In this document: positions 25,801 through 34,021 of the stretch, in pieces
Layout: each line of letters starts with the position of its first letter
Position numbering within the stretch: position 1 is the stretch's first letter
Source: Gloeobacterales cyanobacterium ES-bin-313
GTDB lineage: Bacteria > Cyanobacteriota > Cyanobacteriia > Gloeobacterales > Gloeobacteraceae
Direction: 5' to 3'
NCBI GenBank assembly: GCA_014379585.1
Contig: JACMLN010000017.1
Coordinates: forward strand, 1 to 53,880
DNA: 53,880 bases
Made by a program: the position numbers and the translations under genes
The notes under the pieces: model-generated
The model's input: only the letters and a program-made list of their open reading frames with translations
What the model was told of the DNA's origin: nothing
The model's database searches: none

Positions 25801-26028
25801 GCTGGAGCCGAAGTTCAACGCCCCCTGGCCAGCGTCGTTATTGGTGGTCTTGTCACCTGTACGCTTTTCACTCTGTTCGCCCTGCCCGTTTTGTATCCAG
25901 TCGTTTGTGGCAAATCTACCCCCAAGAAGCCCAAGAAAGGTACATCACCTCTCAAGCCAGAGCCTATCCAAGAAAAACCCGTCATTGTCGAAGCCATTGA
26001 AGGAGTCAGTACTGATGGACAAGCATGA
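22804..26028 (+). CDS. Heavy-metal efflux RND transporter permease (CzcA/HME family)
   Basis: 1074 residues with the standard RND architecture: TM1 at about residues 15-35, a large periplasmic loop, TM2-6, a second loop, TM8-12. TM4 reads [18 protein letters not shown], the DFG.xVD pattern of divalent-cation HME pumps (CzcA-type Co/Zn/Ni) and not the copper/silver type. The pair [39 protein letters not shown] is the HME signature after TM1. It couples proton influx to metal export across the envelope. The start is nine bases after the adaptor gene. Its end overlaps the small gene at 26015. The metal is inferred from motif only. Confidence 0.93.
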   Translation: [1074 protein letters not shown]

Positions 26029-26137
26029 ACATGAAACAATCACCCTCAAAGATCGCATTGCCGAAATTCTCGGGCTGATTTTATTTACAGGCTGGGTGAT
26101 TTTCCTGGTGCTCCACAAGATCTTGCATGCCATTTAA
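26015..26137 (+). CDS. 40-residue His-rich-headed membrane protein in RND operon
   Basis: ATG 26015 overlaps the last 14 bases of the RND gene, with AAGGAG nine bases upstream. The product starts MDKHEHETITLKDRIAEI and ends with one hydrophobic helix (ILGLILFTGWVIFLVLHKILHAI). It has histidines at both ends (HEH and LHKILHAI). Size, position and start site argue for a real gene, but I know of no named family. It may be a small accessory subunit of the metal pump, like small proteins known to bind RND permeases; this is inference. Confidence 0.6.
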   Translation: MDKHEHETITLKDRIAEILGLILFTGWVIFLVLHKILHAI

Positions 26138-26153
26138 GCCCTCCCAACAGGCT

Positions 26154-27308
26154 CTAACAAATCTGCTGACAGGCTAAAAGCAATTTACTAATCATCTCTT
26201 GTGTGTGCGTTGCCATGACTGAAAAGCGAATTCGGCTCGTTGGCACTGTTGGCGGACGAATCGCCGGGGCATAAAAGCCCTGTTCAAAAAGCTTCTCAGA
26301 AAACGCACAGGTTGCAGCAATATTGCCGACTTGGCCACAGAGAATCGCCGAATCACTTGGAAAAACGGCAATCCCAATGTGCTGCAAGCCCTCTGAAAGT
26401 TGTGCAATATTTTCCCAAAGTTGGCTGCGCCGTCCCAGTTCTGACTGAGCAAGGCGAACCCCTTCAAGGGCAGCAGCGGCATCACCCGGTGACAACCCAG
26501 TCGTATAGATCCAGGTTCGAGCACGATTTCTGAGGTAATCGATCAGAGTCGAATTGCCACAGACGTACCCCCCCAAACTGCCCAGTGCTTTTGAAAGGGT
26601 TCCGATCTCGATGATGGGAACTTTGAGATTGAAGTGTTCTAAAGATCCCGCGCCACTCGCACCTAACACCCCTGTCCCGTGGGCTTCATCCACAACCACC
26701 ATGCATTCATACTGCTCGGCAAGTTTCATAATCTCTGGAAGTGGAGCCAGATCCCCGTCCATACTAAAAATGCTGTCTACGCAGACCAAACAACGCCGAT
26801 AGCGATTTCGTTCTTTTTCAAGCAGGTTCGCTAAAGCCTCCATATCGTTGTGGGCAAAAAAGTGCTGAGTTGCCCCACTCAGTTCTGCGCCACTTCTCAG
26901 ACTCGAATGGTTGTATTCATCGGACAGCACGAGATCCTTCGGCCCCACTAGAGCCTGGATCGTTCCCAGATTGGCCAAGTAGCCCGACGAAAACAGAAGA
27001 CAGTCTTCTGTGCCTTTCCATCCAGCCAAAGCTTTTTCCAGGTCACGATGAACTGGACGTTCACCGCTCAGTAACCGCGACCCTGTAGCCCCTGTCCCCC
27101 AACGCGCGATGGCATTTTGAGCGGCACTGCCAAGTCGTGGATCGCCGCAAAGTCCCAGGTAATTGTTACTCGCGAATTGAACCACCGCTTTGCCTTCGAC
27201 GATCATCGTCGGGCCAGCCAGACCATCGCTCACCCGGGTTGAGCGGTACCAACCAGCCCGGTGCAAAGTTTTCAGGTCATCCGCTAGCCATTCATAAGGA
27301 TCTGCCAT
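26154..27308 (-). CDS. bioF: 8-amino-7-oxononanoate synthase (or close alpha-oxoamine synthase)
   Basis: 384 residues. PLP-dependent alpha-oxoamine synthase features: FASNNYLGLCGDPRLGSAAQNAIARWGTGATGSRLLSGERPVHRDLEKALAGW, the DEAHGTGVLGASGAG block with the cofactor aspartate, and IGTLSKALGSLGGYVCG with the Schiff-base lysine. It condenses pimeloyl-ACP/CoA with alanine in biotin synthesis. No other bio gene is adjacent. Glycine C-acetyltransferase and related synthases share the fold, so the exact reaction is likely but not certain. It converges on the RND operon. Confidence 0.88.
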   Translation of the reverse strand: MADPYEWLADDLKTLHRAGWYRSTRVSDGLAGPTMIVEGKAVVQFASNNYLGLCGDPRLGSAAQNAIARWGTGATGSRLLSGERPVHRDLEKALAGWKGTEDCLLFSSGYLANLGTIQALVGPKDLVLSDEYNHSSLRSGAELSGATQHFFAHNDMEALANLLEKERNRYRRCLVCVDSIFSMDGDLAPLPEIMKLAEQYECMVVVDEAHGTGVLGASGAGSLEHFNLKVPIIEIGTLSKALGSLGGYVCGNSTLIDYLRNRARTWIYTTGLSPGDAAAALEGVRLAQSELGRRSQLWENIAQLSEGLQHIGIAVFPSDSAILCGQVGNIAATCAFSEKLFEQGFYAPAIRPPTVPTSRIRFSVMATHTQEMISKLLLACQQIC

Positions 27309-27344
27309 GGCATAGTTGAGAAGAGCTTTCCTGAGTATTCTCCC

Positions 27345-27944
27345 TTGTCCAGCCCGCTTTGGCCCTACAAAACCCCTGGAATCCCCGACGAACTGTTCGA
27401 GCGGATCCCAGGCATTCCCTTAAGCCCCAGGGAAGTGCGCATTCAACTGCTGGCTCAACTGCGTCTCCAATGCAATTCAGTCCTTTGGGATATTGGCGCT
27501 GGCACAGGCACTATCCCCGTCGAAGCCGGATTGCTCTGCCCAGAAGCACAGATTATTGCCGTCGAGCGGGATGCTGAAGTTGCCGAGTTAATCACCCGCA
27601 ACTGTGAACGCTTCGGTGTAAAAGGCGTTCAGATTTATCAAGGGAGCGCCCCCGAATGCTTGCAAGAAATCAGCGCCGATCCTGATCGTGTCTGCATCGA
27701 AGGAGGCCGTGCCCTAGCAGATATCTTGCAGGTCGTCTGGCAACGCTTACGGGTTGGTGGGCGCGTGGTGATTGTGACTTCAGCTCTCGAAGGGCTTTAC
27801 CGCGTCGCTGAACAATTTGCCCAACTGCAGGCTCGCCAAGTAGAAATTGTCCAGTCTGGAAATTATCGCCTAGAGCAACGGGGAAACCAGCAGAGTTTCG
27901 TCGCTCTAGACCCCACTTTTGTACTCAGCGGCGAAAAAATCTAA
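27345..27944 (+). CDS. cbiT: Precorrin-8-type decarboxylating methyltransferase subunit CbiT
   Basis: 199 residues. The opening GIPDELFERIPGIPLSPREVRIQLLAQLRLQCNSVLWDIGAGTGTIPVEAGLL is highly characteristic of CbiT/C-terminal CobL, including the SAM-binding GAGTGT motif. It methylates at C15 and removes the C12 acetate side chain during cobalamin corrin synthesis. No CbiE partner domain is fused or adjacent, and no other cobalamin gene is in the window. The start is TTG 27345. It ends four bases inside the converging SWIM-like gene. Confidence 0.9.
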   Translation: MSSPLWPYKTPGIPDELFERIPGIPLSPREVRIQLLAQLRLQCNSVLWDIGAGTGTIPVEAGLLCPEAQIIAVERDAEVAELITRNCERFGVKGVQIYQGSAPECLQEISADPDRVCIEGGRALADILQVVWQRLRVGGRVVIVTSALEGLYRVAEQFAQLQARQVEIVQSGNYRLEQRGNQQSFVALDPTFVLSGEKI

Positions 27945-28327
27945 GCGGCGCACTCAATATATTGAGCCACGCGGATCATGTGTTTGCAGGTTGGGGTCTC
28001 GAGGCCTTTCTGAAGCTGAAACTCCCAATCGGGGCAGGTACAACTTCCCACATGGGTATCGACGATATAGATCTTTTCGGTTTTATGGCTAAAGACCCCA
28101 AAGTGGTTGTCCTGGGATTCGATCACTTCCACCGATGCCGCTCCTTGAAGGCGAAGTGCCAGATGATCCTGCTGAAAAGCTTTGAAACTGATCAAGGTTG
28201 GCCGACGGCCTGCCACCACCACAAAGCAGACATGTTTCCAAGCCTCGAATCGTCGAATATCTGCAATTCGACAGCCAAGAATACGGGCAATGGCGGCCTT
28301 GGAAGGGCGAACGAACTGAAGCATCAT
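27941..28327 (-). CDS. SWIM-type zinc-finger-like small protein
   Basis: 128 residues from ATG 28327, with AGGAG seven bases upstream. The C-terminal half contains SCTCPDWEFQLQKGLETPTCKHMIRVAQYIE, a CxC...CxH pattern as in SWIM zinc fingers, which bind DNA or proteins. The N-terminal part (LQFVRPSKAAIARILGCRIADIRRFEAWKHVCFVVV) is helical and unassigned. There is no other domain, unlike SWIM proteins of transposases or SNF2-associated systems. Function is unknown. It overlaps cbiT by four bases tail to tail. Confidence 0.65.
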   Translation of the reverse strand: MMLQFVRPSKAAIARILGCRIADIRRFEAWKHVCFVVVAGRRPTLISFKAFQQDHLALRLQGAASVEVIESQDNHFGVFSHKTEKIYIVDTHVGSCTCPDWEFQLQKGLETPTCKHMIRVAQYIECAA

Positions 28328-28469
28328 AGATGACTCCTGCAAGTTATAAGAAAATATTTTCTGAGCACTCTGTTGAACGCAACGGAACACAATTCCTAAA
28401 TATTTTCCAGCGATCCAACTCCCTCTATTTTAACATTTTTGCCTTGGTTCTGTGGGGAAAGAGTCACCC

Positions 28470-29381
28470 TTAAAATCTTGATTCGGAAATTGCTACTGTA
28501 CTGGATAATTTAGCCATTGCACGCCGCACAGCAGCGACGGTTACTCCAGGCAATTCTAGTTGGGGAGTTAGTCCAACATCAGCGATCACTTCAAAGCTAG
28601 AAATCTTCTCACTGAGGAGACTTAAGCGCTCACCAATGGCTGGTTCAGCGTAGGTATTTTTTGCTCCCCAGAGGATCGCTGTTGGCACTTTTAGCTTGGG
28701 CAAAGATTCAGCAAGATCGGCAGTAAAATTGCCCTTCAAAAAAGAGTACGCTGCTTCTTTTCCATCTTTTTGTTGCGCAGAAACAAAGTACGCTTCAACT
28801 ATCTCATCACTAATTCGATTTGCCTGTACAAAAAGACGTTCTTCTAAGAATTTTCGGATCGATGCACGGGTCGTAATCACTTGTGAATAGAGAAAATCAT
28901 TCACAAATGGAACTTGACTGGCAAAGGAGAAAAAACTGCCGTTGTAGGATTTACCAAAATCTTCTAGACCACTGGGATTCATAAAAATTAAGCGCTCAAA
29001 AATCTGTGGCTGTTGATTCGCCACTGTCACGCAAAACGCAGCGACAACACTGGAAGCCACAACCGTCACTGGTCTCTGGCAGGTTGCCTTGATAAACTCA
29101 AGAATCGCGGTCTGGTAATCTTGAGCAGTATATTCGCCTGCACGGTGTTCTGAGAAACCCCACCCTGGCAGATCAGGAGCCAGCACCCGGTACTCGGCTG
29201 AGAAGGCAGGATAGACCTTTGACCATTCGTAACTCGAAGAACCACCACCGAAGCCATGGAAAAAGATCACCGTCTCAGCAAAGCTGGGATTGGCTTCGTA
29301 GTAATTGATCTCGCCACTGGAGGTGCGCAAGTTGAGGCGATTAAATCCAGGGGGCTGAAAAAGATGGAGTTCGAAGGTCAT
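28470..29381 (-). CDS. Alpha/beta-hydrolase fold protein with altered catalytic triad
   Basis: 303 residues with an alpha/beta-hydrolase fold: FFHGFGGGSSSYEWSKVYPAFSAEYRVLAPDLPGWGFS, then VTVVASSVVAAFCVTVANQQP at the nucleophile position. The usual GxSxG is replaced by ASSVV, the acid-bearing loop reads ILWGAKNTYAEP (Asn instead of Asp), and the histidine loop reads IADVGLTPQLELPGV (Leu instead of His). The same pattern (VVASSL / GLTPQLE) is, as far as I recall, shared by a cyanobacterial and chloroplast group, so it is probably a conserved non-classical or inactive branch. Role unknown. It is divergent from the NRAMP gene. Confidence 0.75.
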   Translation of the reverse strand: MTFELHLFQPPGFNRLNLRTSSGEINYYEANPSFAETVIFFHGFGGGSSSYEWSKVYPAFSAEYRVLAPDLPGWGFSEHRAGEYTAQDYQTAILEFIKATCQRPVTVVASSVVAAFCVTVANQQPQIFERLIFMNPSGLEDFGKSYNGSFFSFASQVPFVNDFLYSQVITTRASIRKFLEERLFVQANRISDEIVEAYFVSAQQKDGKEAAYSFLKGNFTADLAESLPKLKVPTAILWGAKNTYAEPAIGERLSLLSEKISSFEVIADVGLTPQLELPGVTVAAVRRAMAKLSSTVAISESRF

Positions 29382-29523
29382 TGGACTAGCCTAGAGCGAA
29401 TACTCCGATCCTAAGCGCACAACTTGTACTTTGCTTCCACCTGAAGGAGAGTCAAGGTACCATTCTTGGAAGACCATGAGCAGCCTGCGATAAGTTAGAC
29501 ATCCGCTGTGATGGTGAGTTGCT

Positions 29524-30855
29524 ATGACTTTCTGGAATCTACCGAAAATTCCAACTGCTCCTTTTTGTCCTTCGGAAGTCTCGGGAACAGTGGAGATTCC
29601 AACGACCACAAATCCTTGGCGGAGATTTCTTGCCTTTGTGGGTCCAGGCTTGCTTGTTTCCGTCGGATATATGGATCCAGGTAACTGGGCAACCGATATT
29701 GCTGGTGGTGCACAGTTTGGCTATAGCTTGCTGAGTGTCATCTTCATCTCAAATTTGATGGCAATTATTTTGCAATCTCTCTGTGTCCGCTTGGGGATGG
29801 TTACTGGCCAGGATTTGGCTCAAATGTGTCGTACTCGTTTTCATCCAAACTTAAATTTCATCCTCTGGATCTTTGCTGAAGTTGCAATTATCGCCTGCGA
29901 TCTAGCTGAATTATTGGGCAGTGCAATTGCACTCAATTTGCTTTTTCATATTCCATTGACTTGGGGAGTCTGCCTAACCGCTTTAGATATTTTTATTGTC
30001 TTGCTGCTCCAAGGAAAAAGTTTTCGTTGGCTTGAAGCATTAGTACTTGGTTTGGTGAGTACGATCGGCCTTTGCTTTTTCGTCGAAATTTTATTTGCAA
30101 AACCGGATTGGAACGCCGTGTTTCAAGGCTATATTCCAACCCTCGAAATAGTGCAACAGCCTGAACGTTTGTACTTAGCGATAAGCATCATCGGTGCAAC
30201 AGTTATGCCCCACAACCTTTACCTTCATTCGGCCATTGTCCAAACCCGTTCTTGGCAAAAATCTGATATTTCCCTCAAAGAAGCGATTCGCTTTGCCACC
30301 GCTGATTCAACTATCGCTCTGTTTGCAGCTCTATTTATCAATTCGGCAATCTTAATTGTCGCAGCTGCGGCTTTTCATTTTTCTGGCAATCGACAAGTCG
30401 CTGACATTCGTGATGCCTACAAATTATTAGAACCCCTTCTTGGCACTGGAGCTGCTAGCCTGCTCTTCGGCATCGCGCTCTTAGCCTCCGGCCAAAGCTC
30501 AACGTTTACCGGAACATTAGCCGGTCAGATCATTATGGAAGGCTTTTTGAATCTGCGCATTCCCTGTTGGCAAAGGCGACTGGTTACTCGGGGTTTGGCG
30601 ATTGCACCTGCACTAGTAGGCATTATCTTGCTAGGGGAAGCAGGGGTTGGAAAGCTCCTTGTTCTCAGCCAAGTCATCCTTAGCTTGCAACTACCCTTCG
30701 CGATCTTTCCGCTCATCCTCTTTACGAGCAATAAAAAACTAATGGGCGACTTCGTAAATCAGCTCTGGCTCAAATCTTTTGCTTGGGCAATTGCCTTCAT
30801 GATTACAGGTTTAAATATTTGGTTGTTGGGAGAAGTTTTAGAGCTGATTCGTTAG
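29524..30855 (+). CDS. mntH: NRAMP family Mn2+/Fe2+ symporter
   Basis: 443 residues with eleven hydrophobic segments. The first reads FVGPGLLVSVGYMDPGNWATDIAGGAQFGYSLL with the DPGN metal-binding motif in TM1; GATVMPHNLYLHSAIVQTR gives the MPHN motif of TM6. Both match proton-coupled manganese/iron importers. Mn is central for photosystem II, so MntH-type import is the obvious role. The start ATG 29524 lacks a strong ribosome site. Downstream is the convergent end of the cpc operon (cpcF stop four bases away). Confidence 0.92.
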   Translation: MTFWNLPKIPTAPFCPSEVSGTVEIPTTTNPWRRFLAFVGPGLLVSVGYMDPGNWATDIAGGAQFGYSLLSVIFISNLMAIILQSLCVRLGMVTGQDLAQMCRTRFHPNLNFILWIFAEVAIIACDLAELLGSAIALNLLFHIPLTWGVCLTALDIFIVLLLQGKSFRWLEALVLGLVSTIGLCFFVEILFAKPDWNAVFQGYIPTLEIVQQPERLYLAISIIGATVMPHNLYLHSAIVQTRSWQKSDISLKEAIRFATADSTIALFAALFINSAILIVAAAAFHFSGNRQVADIRDAYKLLEPLLGTGAASLLFGIALLASGQSSTFTGTLAGQIIMEGFLNLRIPCWQRRLVTRGLAIAPALVGIILLGEAGVGKLLVLSQVILSLQLPFAIFPLILFTSNKKLMGDFVNQLWLKSFAWAIAFMITGLNIWLLGEVLELIR

Positions 30856-30858
30856 GCA

Positions 30859-31425
30859 TTAACTAGCCTCAAGCACTTGCGCCAGTTTTAAGCGCACCGT
30901 CCGCTCTGGATCTTCTTTGAGAGCTTCGAGTGTGGTGCGAACCCCAGACTGATGTTGACGTTGTCCAAGTACGAGAACAGCACAGTAGCGCACCGACCAA
31001 TCAGCATCTTTGAGTGCCTCTAAAAGAAGATCTAAAGTGTCTTCGAACTGCCCTAAGCCTTTGACGCAGATCCGCCGCACGCTTGGGGCAATGTCAGCCT
31101 TTAGCCAGTGGGCGTACGAGTTGCGGGGGCGCGAGTCGCCAACACCAACAAGGGCACGAAAAGCTTGGTAGCGCGCACCGTAGTCCATCGCATCTATACA
31201 GTCGAGGATCGGCTGGACAGCGGGTTCACCGATGGCGATCAGCCCAGAAACGACAACTTCAAAGAGTCCAGCATCGTTGTAGCTCAACGCGCGGATCATC
31301 GGTTCAATGCCGCGCGGATCTTGAGCACTCGCAACGATCTGCATCACGGCGATCCGTTCAGCACTGTTATGAACCGTCGCCAATTTTGCGAGGGCTTGTT
31401 CGAAGGTGAGGGAGTTGGTGGTCAT
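30859..31425 (-). CDS. cpcF: Phycocyanobilin lyase beta subunit CpcF
   Basis: 188 residues from ATG 31425 (an upstream extension of the frame into the linker gene is not needed). HEAT/Armadillo-like repeats are clear: FEQALAKLATVHNSAERIAVMQIVASAQDPRGIEPMIRAL, GIEPMIRALSYNDAGLFEVVVSGLIAIGEPAVQPILDCI, ARYQAFRALVGVGDSRPRN, and SVRYCAVLVLGQRQHQ. It resembles CpcF, the partner of CpcE in attaching phycocyanobilin to alpha-Cys84 of phycocyanin. It is the last gene of the operon, 19 bases after the linker gene. Confidence 0.85.
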   Translation of the reverse strand: MTTNSLTFEQALAKLATVHNSAERIAVMQIVASAQDPRGIEPMIRALSYNDAGLFEVVVSGLIAIGEPAVQPILDCIDAMDYGARYQAFRALVGVGDSRPRNSYAHWLKADIAPSVRRICVKGLGQFEDTLDLLLEALKDADWSVRYCAVLVLGQRQHQSGVRTTLEALKEDPERTVRLKLAQVLEAS

Positions 31426-31444
31426 TGATGTTGTGCGGGTAGGG

Positions 31445-32989
31445 TCAAACGATTCCACGACCGGAGCGGAGTAGCTTGTCTGGTTGAACCATGCGCTGTT
31501 GGCCTTTTTGGGCAAGATCTGTATCGCTTCCAGCGTCGCCACCGTAGAGTGTGATCATCCGCTCAAAAGCGGCAGCGGGCTGATTCACTTGGTACTTAAA
31601 GCCCCGGAAATAGGGAACGATGTTTTCACCGAAGGCTTCACGATATTCAGCGCTATCGATGTAGCTATCGATTTCAATGTCGTACCCTTGGGTGTGGTAG
31701 CGGTCAAAGTGCTCGGCAATTTCTGACTGGCTGTAGATCGCTCTACCCAAGAAATGCTTGCAATTGAGCTCGATAAACCGGTTGTTCGAGGTGCTCTGGA
31801 AGAAGCGCTTGTTGTAGAGTTCAGACTTACCGAGAGTCCGCACAAATTCCCGCACAGAAATATAGCAGTTGCGCAGTTGGGATTCAGCCGCAATGAGGCG
31901 CTCGTGCTCGAGAATGTAAGTATTTCCGAAGACCTGCTTGTAAGCGGCTTTAAAGACAGCTTGCAGCTCTTCTTCAGAAAATCGCGTCGGTAATTCAACA
32001 ATATTGTCCGGAGCAACGGAGGTAATCCCAATTTTTTGTTGGCCGTATGCGTCAGGTTTCGCTTCTGAAGAAGGGCGCATAAAGCGCTGCCAATCGCTAC
32101 CAGCTTCGGGAAGCTTTGTTTCGTAGGTGTTGCGACTGAGCAATTCGCGGGCTGCAACCAGCCAGCCACCAAGACCCGCCTCGATCGACAGACGATTCTC
32201 AGTTTTGATCTCAGGGATCGCTGTGTAATCTTCTTTTGAATAGATGAATATTGGCTGCTTGGGCTTGGCAAGATCTTGGGTCAGTCTTGGTTTTTGGCCA
32301 CCCTTTCTCCGGTCACTGTCGCTTCCAGCATCTCCACCATAGAGTTTCAGCATCCGGGGAAATGCAGCAGCAGACTGGTTTACCTGATACTTGAAACCTC
32401 GGTAGTAAGGCACAATGCTTTCACCAAAAGCTTCTTTGTACTCACTACTGTCAATATAGCTATCGATCTCCGCTGCATAACCTTTGGAACAGTAAAGGTT
32501 GAAGTGGAAAGCGATCTCCTGCTGGTTATAGGGAGCGCGGCCAAGGAAGTGCTTGAAATTGAGTTCGATAAAGCGATCATTGTAGGCACATTCAAAAAAG
32601 CGTACCCTGTAAAGATCCGATTGACCCAGAAGGCGAATAAATTCCCGCACTGAGACAGAACCGTAGCGGAGTAGCGATTCTGCATCGACAGGACGATCAC
32701 TTTCAAGAACGTAGGTATTGCCAAAAACTTGCTTATAAATCGCTTGTAGTACGCCTTGGAAGTCCGACTCTGAGAAGCCTGGACGCAATTCGACAAGGTT
32801 GTCAGGTGCAACAGAGGTGATGCCTAATTTTTCTTGACCAGCAGCTTCGGGCTGGGCATCTTTTGCCCCGCGCCGATAATAGCTGGATTGATTATAAACC
32901 TCTTCAAAGTTTCCCTTAGCGGGTAGGCGCGTCGGATTCGTAGCCGAATCAATCTGTCGGGCCATTTGTAAAAACATATCGAGTGACAT
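31445..32989 (-). CDS. Phycobilisome rod linker with two PBS_linker_poly (pfam00427) domains
   Basis: 514 residues from ATG 32989, which has GGAGG eight bases upstream. Two tandem linker domains, about residues 55-225 and 315-490, are internally homologous: each starts LGITSVAPDN(L/I)VEL / KIGITSVAPDNIVELPTRF, holds RFIELN(F/C)KHFLGRA and ends GFKYQVNQ(S/P)AAAF.RM. A basic/proline-rich connector (DRRKGGQKPRLTQDLAKPKQP) separates them. There is no C-terminal CpcD-like domain. It should string phycocyanin hexamers into a rod or rod-core attachment. Tandem linkers are known from early-branching cyanobacteria such as Gloeobacter. It lies between cpcE and cpcF, not next to cpcA. Confidence 0.92.
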   Translation of the reverse strand: MSLDMFLQMARQIDSATNPTRLPAKGNFEEVYNQSSYYRRGAKDAQPEAAGQEKLGITSVAPDNLVELRPGFSESDFQGVLQAIYKQVFGNTYVLESDRPVDAESLLRYGSVSVREFIRLLGQSDLYRVRFFECAYNDRFIELNFKHFLGRAPYNQQEIAFHFNLYCSKGYAAEIDSYIDSSEYKEAFGESIVPYYRGFKYQVNQSAAAFPRMLKLYGGDAGSDSDRRKGGQKPRLTQDLAKPKQPIFIYSKEDYTAIPEIKTENRLSIEAGLGGWLVAARELLSRNTYETKLPEAGSDWQRFMRPSSEAKPDAYGQQKIGITSVAPDNIVELPTRFSEEELQAVFKAAYKQVFGNTYILEHERLIAAESQLRNCYISVREFVRTLGKSELYNKRFFQSTSNNRFIELNCKHFLGRAIYSQSEIAEHFDRYHTQGYDIEIDSYIDSAEYREAFGENIVPYFRGFKYQVNQPAAAFERMITLYGGDAGSDTDLAQKGQQRMVQPDKLLRSGRGIV

Positions 32990-33063
32990 CGCTTTACCCT
33001 CCAAAATGAGACAGTTTCTTGTCGAAAATTGAGATAAGCCTCCCCAAAAACTGGCGGGGGAAC

Positions 33064-33804
33064 TTACAGTAGATCGTCAATCACCTTAAGCACAGAATCG
33101 AGGGAAGCATCTTCAGGTGCAGAATCGACGAGTTGCTTCAAGGCAAAAAGTTTTAAGTTGGCTGTCACTTCTGCTGTTGCGATCTCTGAAACAATCGGTA
33201 GATGGCCGGTCTCAGCAAGGTCAAACAGAGCCGCACGGCGCATATTGATATCACTACTATGTAGGGTAGTGAGAAGTAGGTCGATACAGGTCAAATCCCC
33301 TGTCAACTGAAACAATGCCCGCGCAGCTGCACAACGAAGGCGCTCAGAAGCATCGTTCAAAAACGGGCGAATTAAAGGCACCGCTTCAACCGTTCTAAGA
33401 TCACCCAAAGTCTCGATCAAGACTTCGTAGGGCTGGGTTTGATCACTAGCAAGTAGCGTAAGGAGGGCAGCCGATGCGGAAGGGTCACCAATGCGGGACA
33501 AAGCCCAAGCGGCGGTTTCTCGTAAAAAAAGATCCTCGCACTCTAAAGCCTGAATCAAAGCAGGCACAGCGCGGCGATCTCCGATACGACCTAACGCCTC
33601 CGCAGCCTTGCGCCGCAGAGGATACCCACCCAAGTTTGTACGGTCTGTCTCATCTTTTAAAGCCAGAACTAAGGCATCGATGGACTTTGGATCCTGCATA
33701 GACCCTAGACACCAGGCCGCATAGTACCGCTTTGAAATGTCCGCATCTTGCAGTTGTGCAACAGCGCTCTCCACGGACAGACTGGTATTTGGAGTATTCG
33801 ACAT
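33064..33804 (-). CDS. cpcE: Phycocyanobilin lyase alpha subunit CpcE
   Basis: 246 residues from ATG 33804, four bases after the cpcD stop; the longer frame from 33849 would overlap cpcD. HEAT repeats are clear: AVAQLQDADISKRYYAAWCLGSMQDPKSIDALVLALKDETDRTNLGGYPLRRKAAEALGRIGDRRAVPALIQALECEDLFLRETAAWALSRIG, with the CpcE signature RTxLGGYPLRR. It heterodimerises with CpcF and ligates phycocyanobilin to alpha-84. It is coupled to cpcD and followed after 74 bases by the tandem linker gene. Confidence 0.92.
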   Translation of the reverse strand: MSNTPNTSLSVESAVAQLQDADISKRYYAAWCLGSMQDPKSIDALVLALKDETDRTNLGGYPLRRKAAEALGRIGDRRAVPALIQALECEDLFLRETAAWALSRIGDPSASAALLTLLASDQTQPYEVLIETLGDLRTVEAVPLIRPFLNDASERLRCAAARALFQLTGDLTCIDLLLTTLHSSDINMRRAALFDLAETGHLPIVSEIATAEVTANLKLFALKQLVDSAPEDASLDSVLKVIDDLL

Positions 33805-33808
33805 GGAT

Positions 33809-34021
33809 TTAGGCAACGACCGGTTCGACAGCGAGCACTTTGCCGCCATTGTTTTTGATCAACTGCATCTCAGCAAGCAAACGAGAGAGCGGTACTTTGA
33901 CGCTGTAATTGCTCTGGCTCAAATTTTCAGTATCAAGTCCAGCCGCTTTCGGAAATTGCGCAACAGTTACCATAAAAACTTTGCGACCCCATTCACTGTT
34001 CACTGTTTGATTGTTGTACAT
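33809..34021 (-). CDS. cpcD: Small rod-capping linker with CpcD domain
   Basis: 70 residues containing a single CpcD-like domain: KVFMVTVAQFPKAAGLDTENLSQSNYSVKVPLSRLLAEMQLIKNNGGKVLAVEPV, with the conserved VPxSR and NxxGGKxxxxxP pattern. It caps the distal end of a phycocyanin rod and limits rod length. AGAGGA precedes the ATG. It follows cpcA after 83 bases, consistent with co-transcription. Confidence 0.9.
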   Translation of the reverse strand: MYNNQTVNSEWGRKVFMVTVAQFPKAAGLDTENLSQSNYSVKVPLSRLLAEMQLIKNNGGKVLAVEPVVA

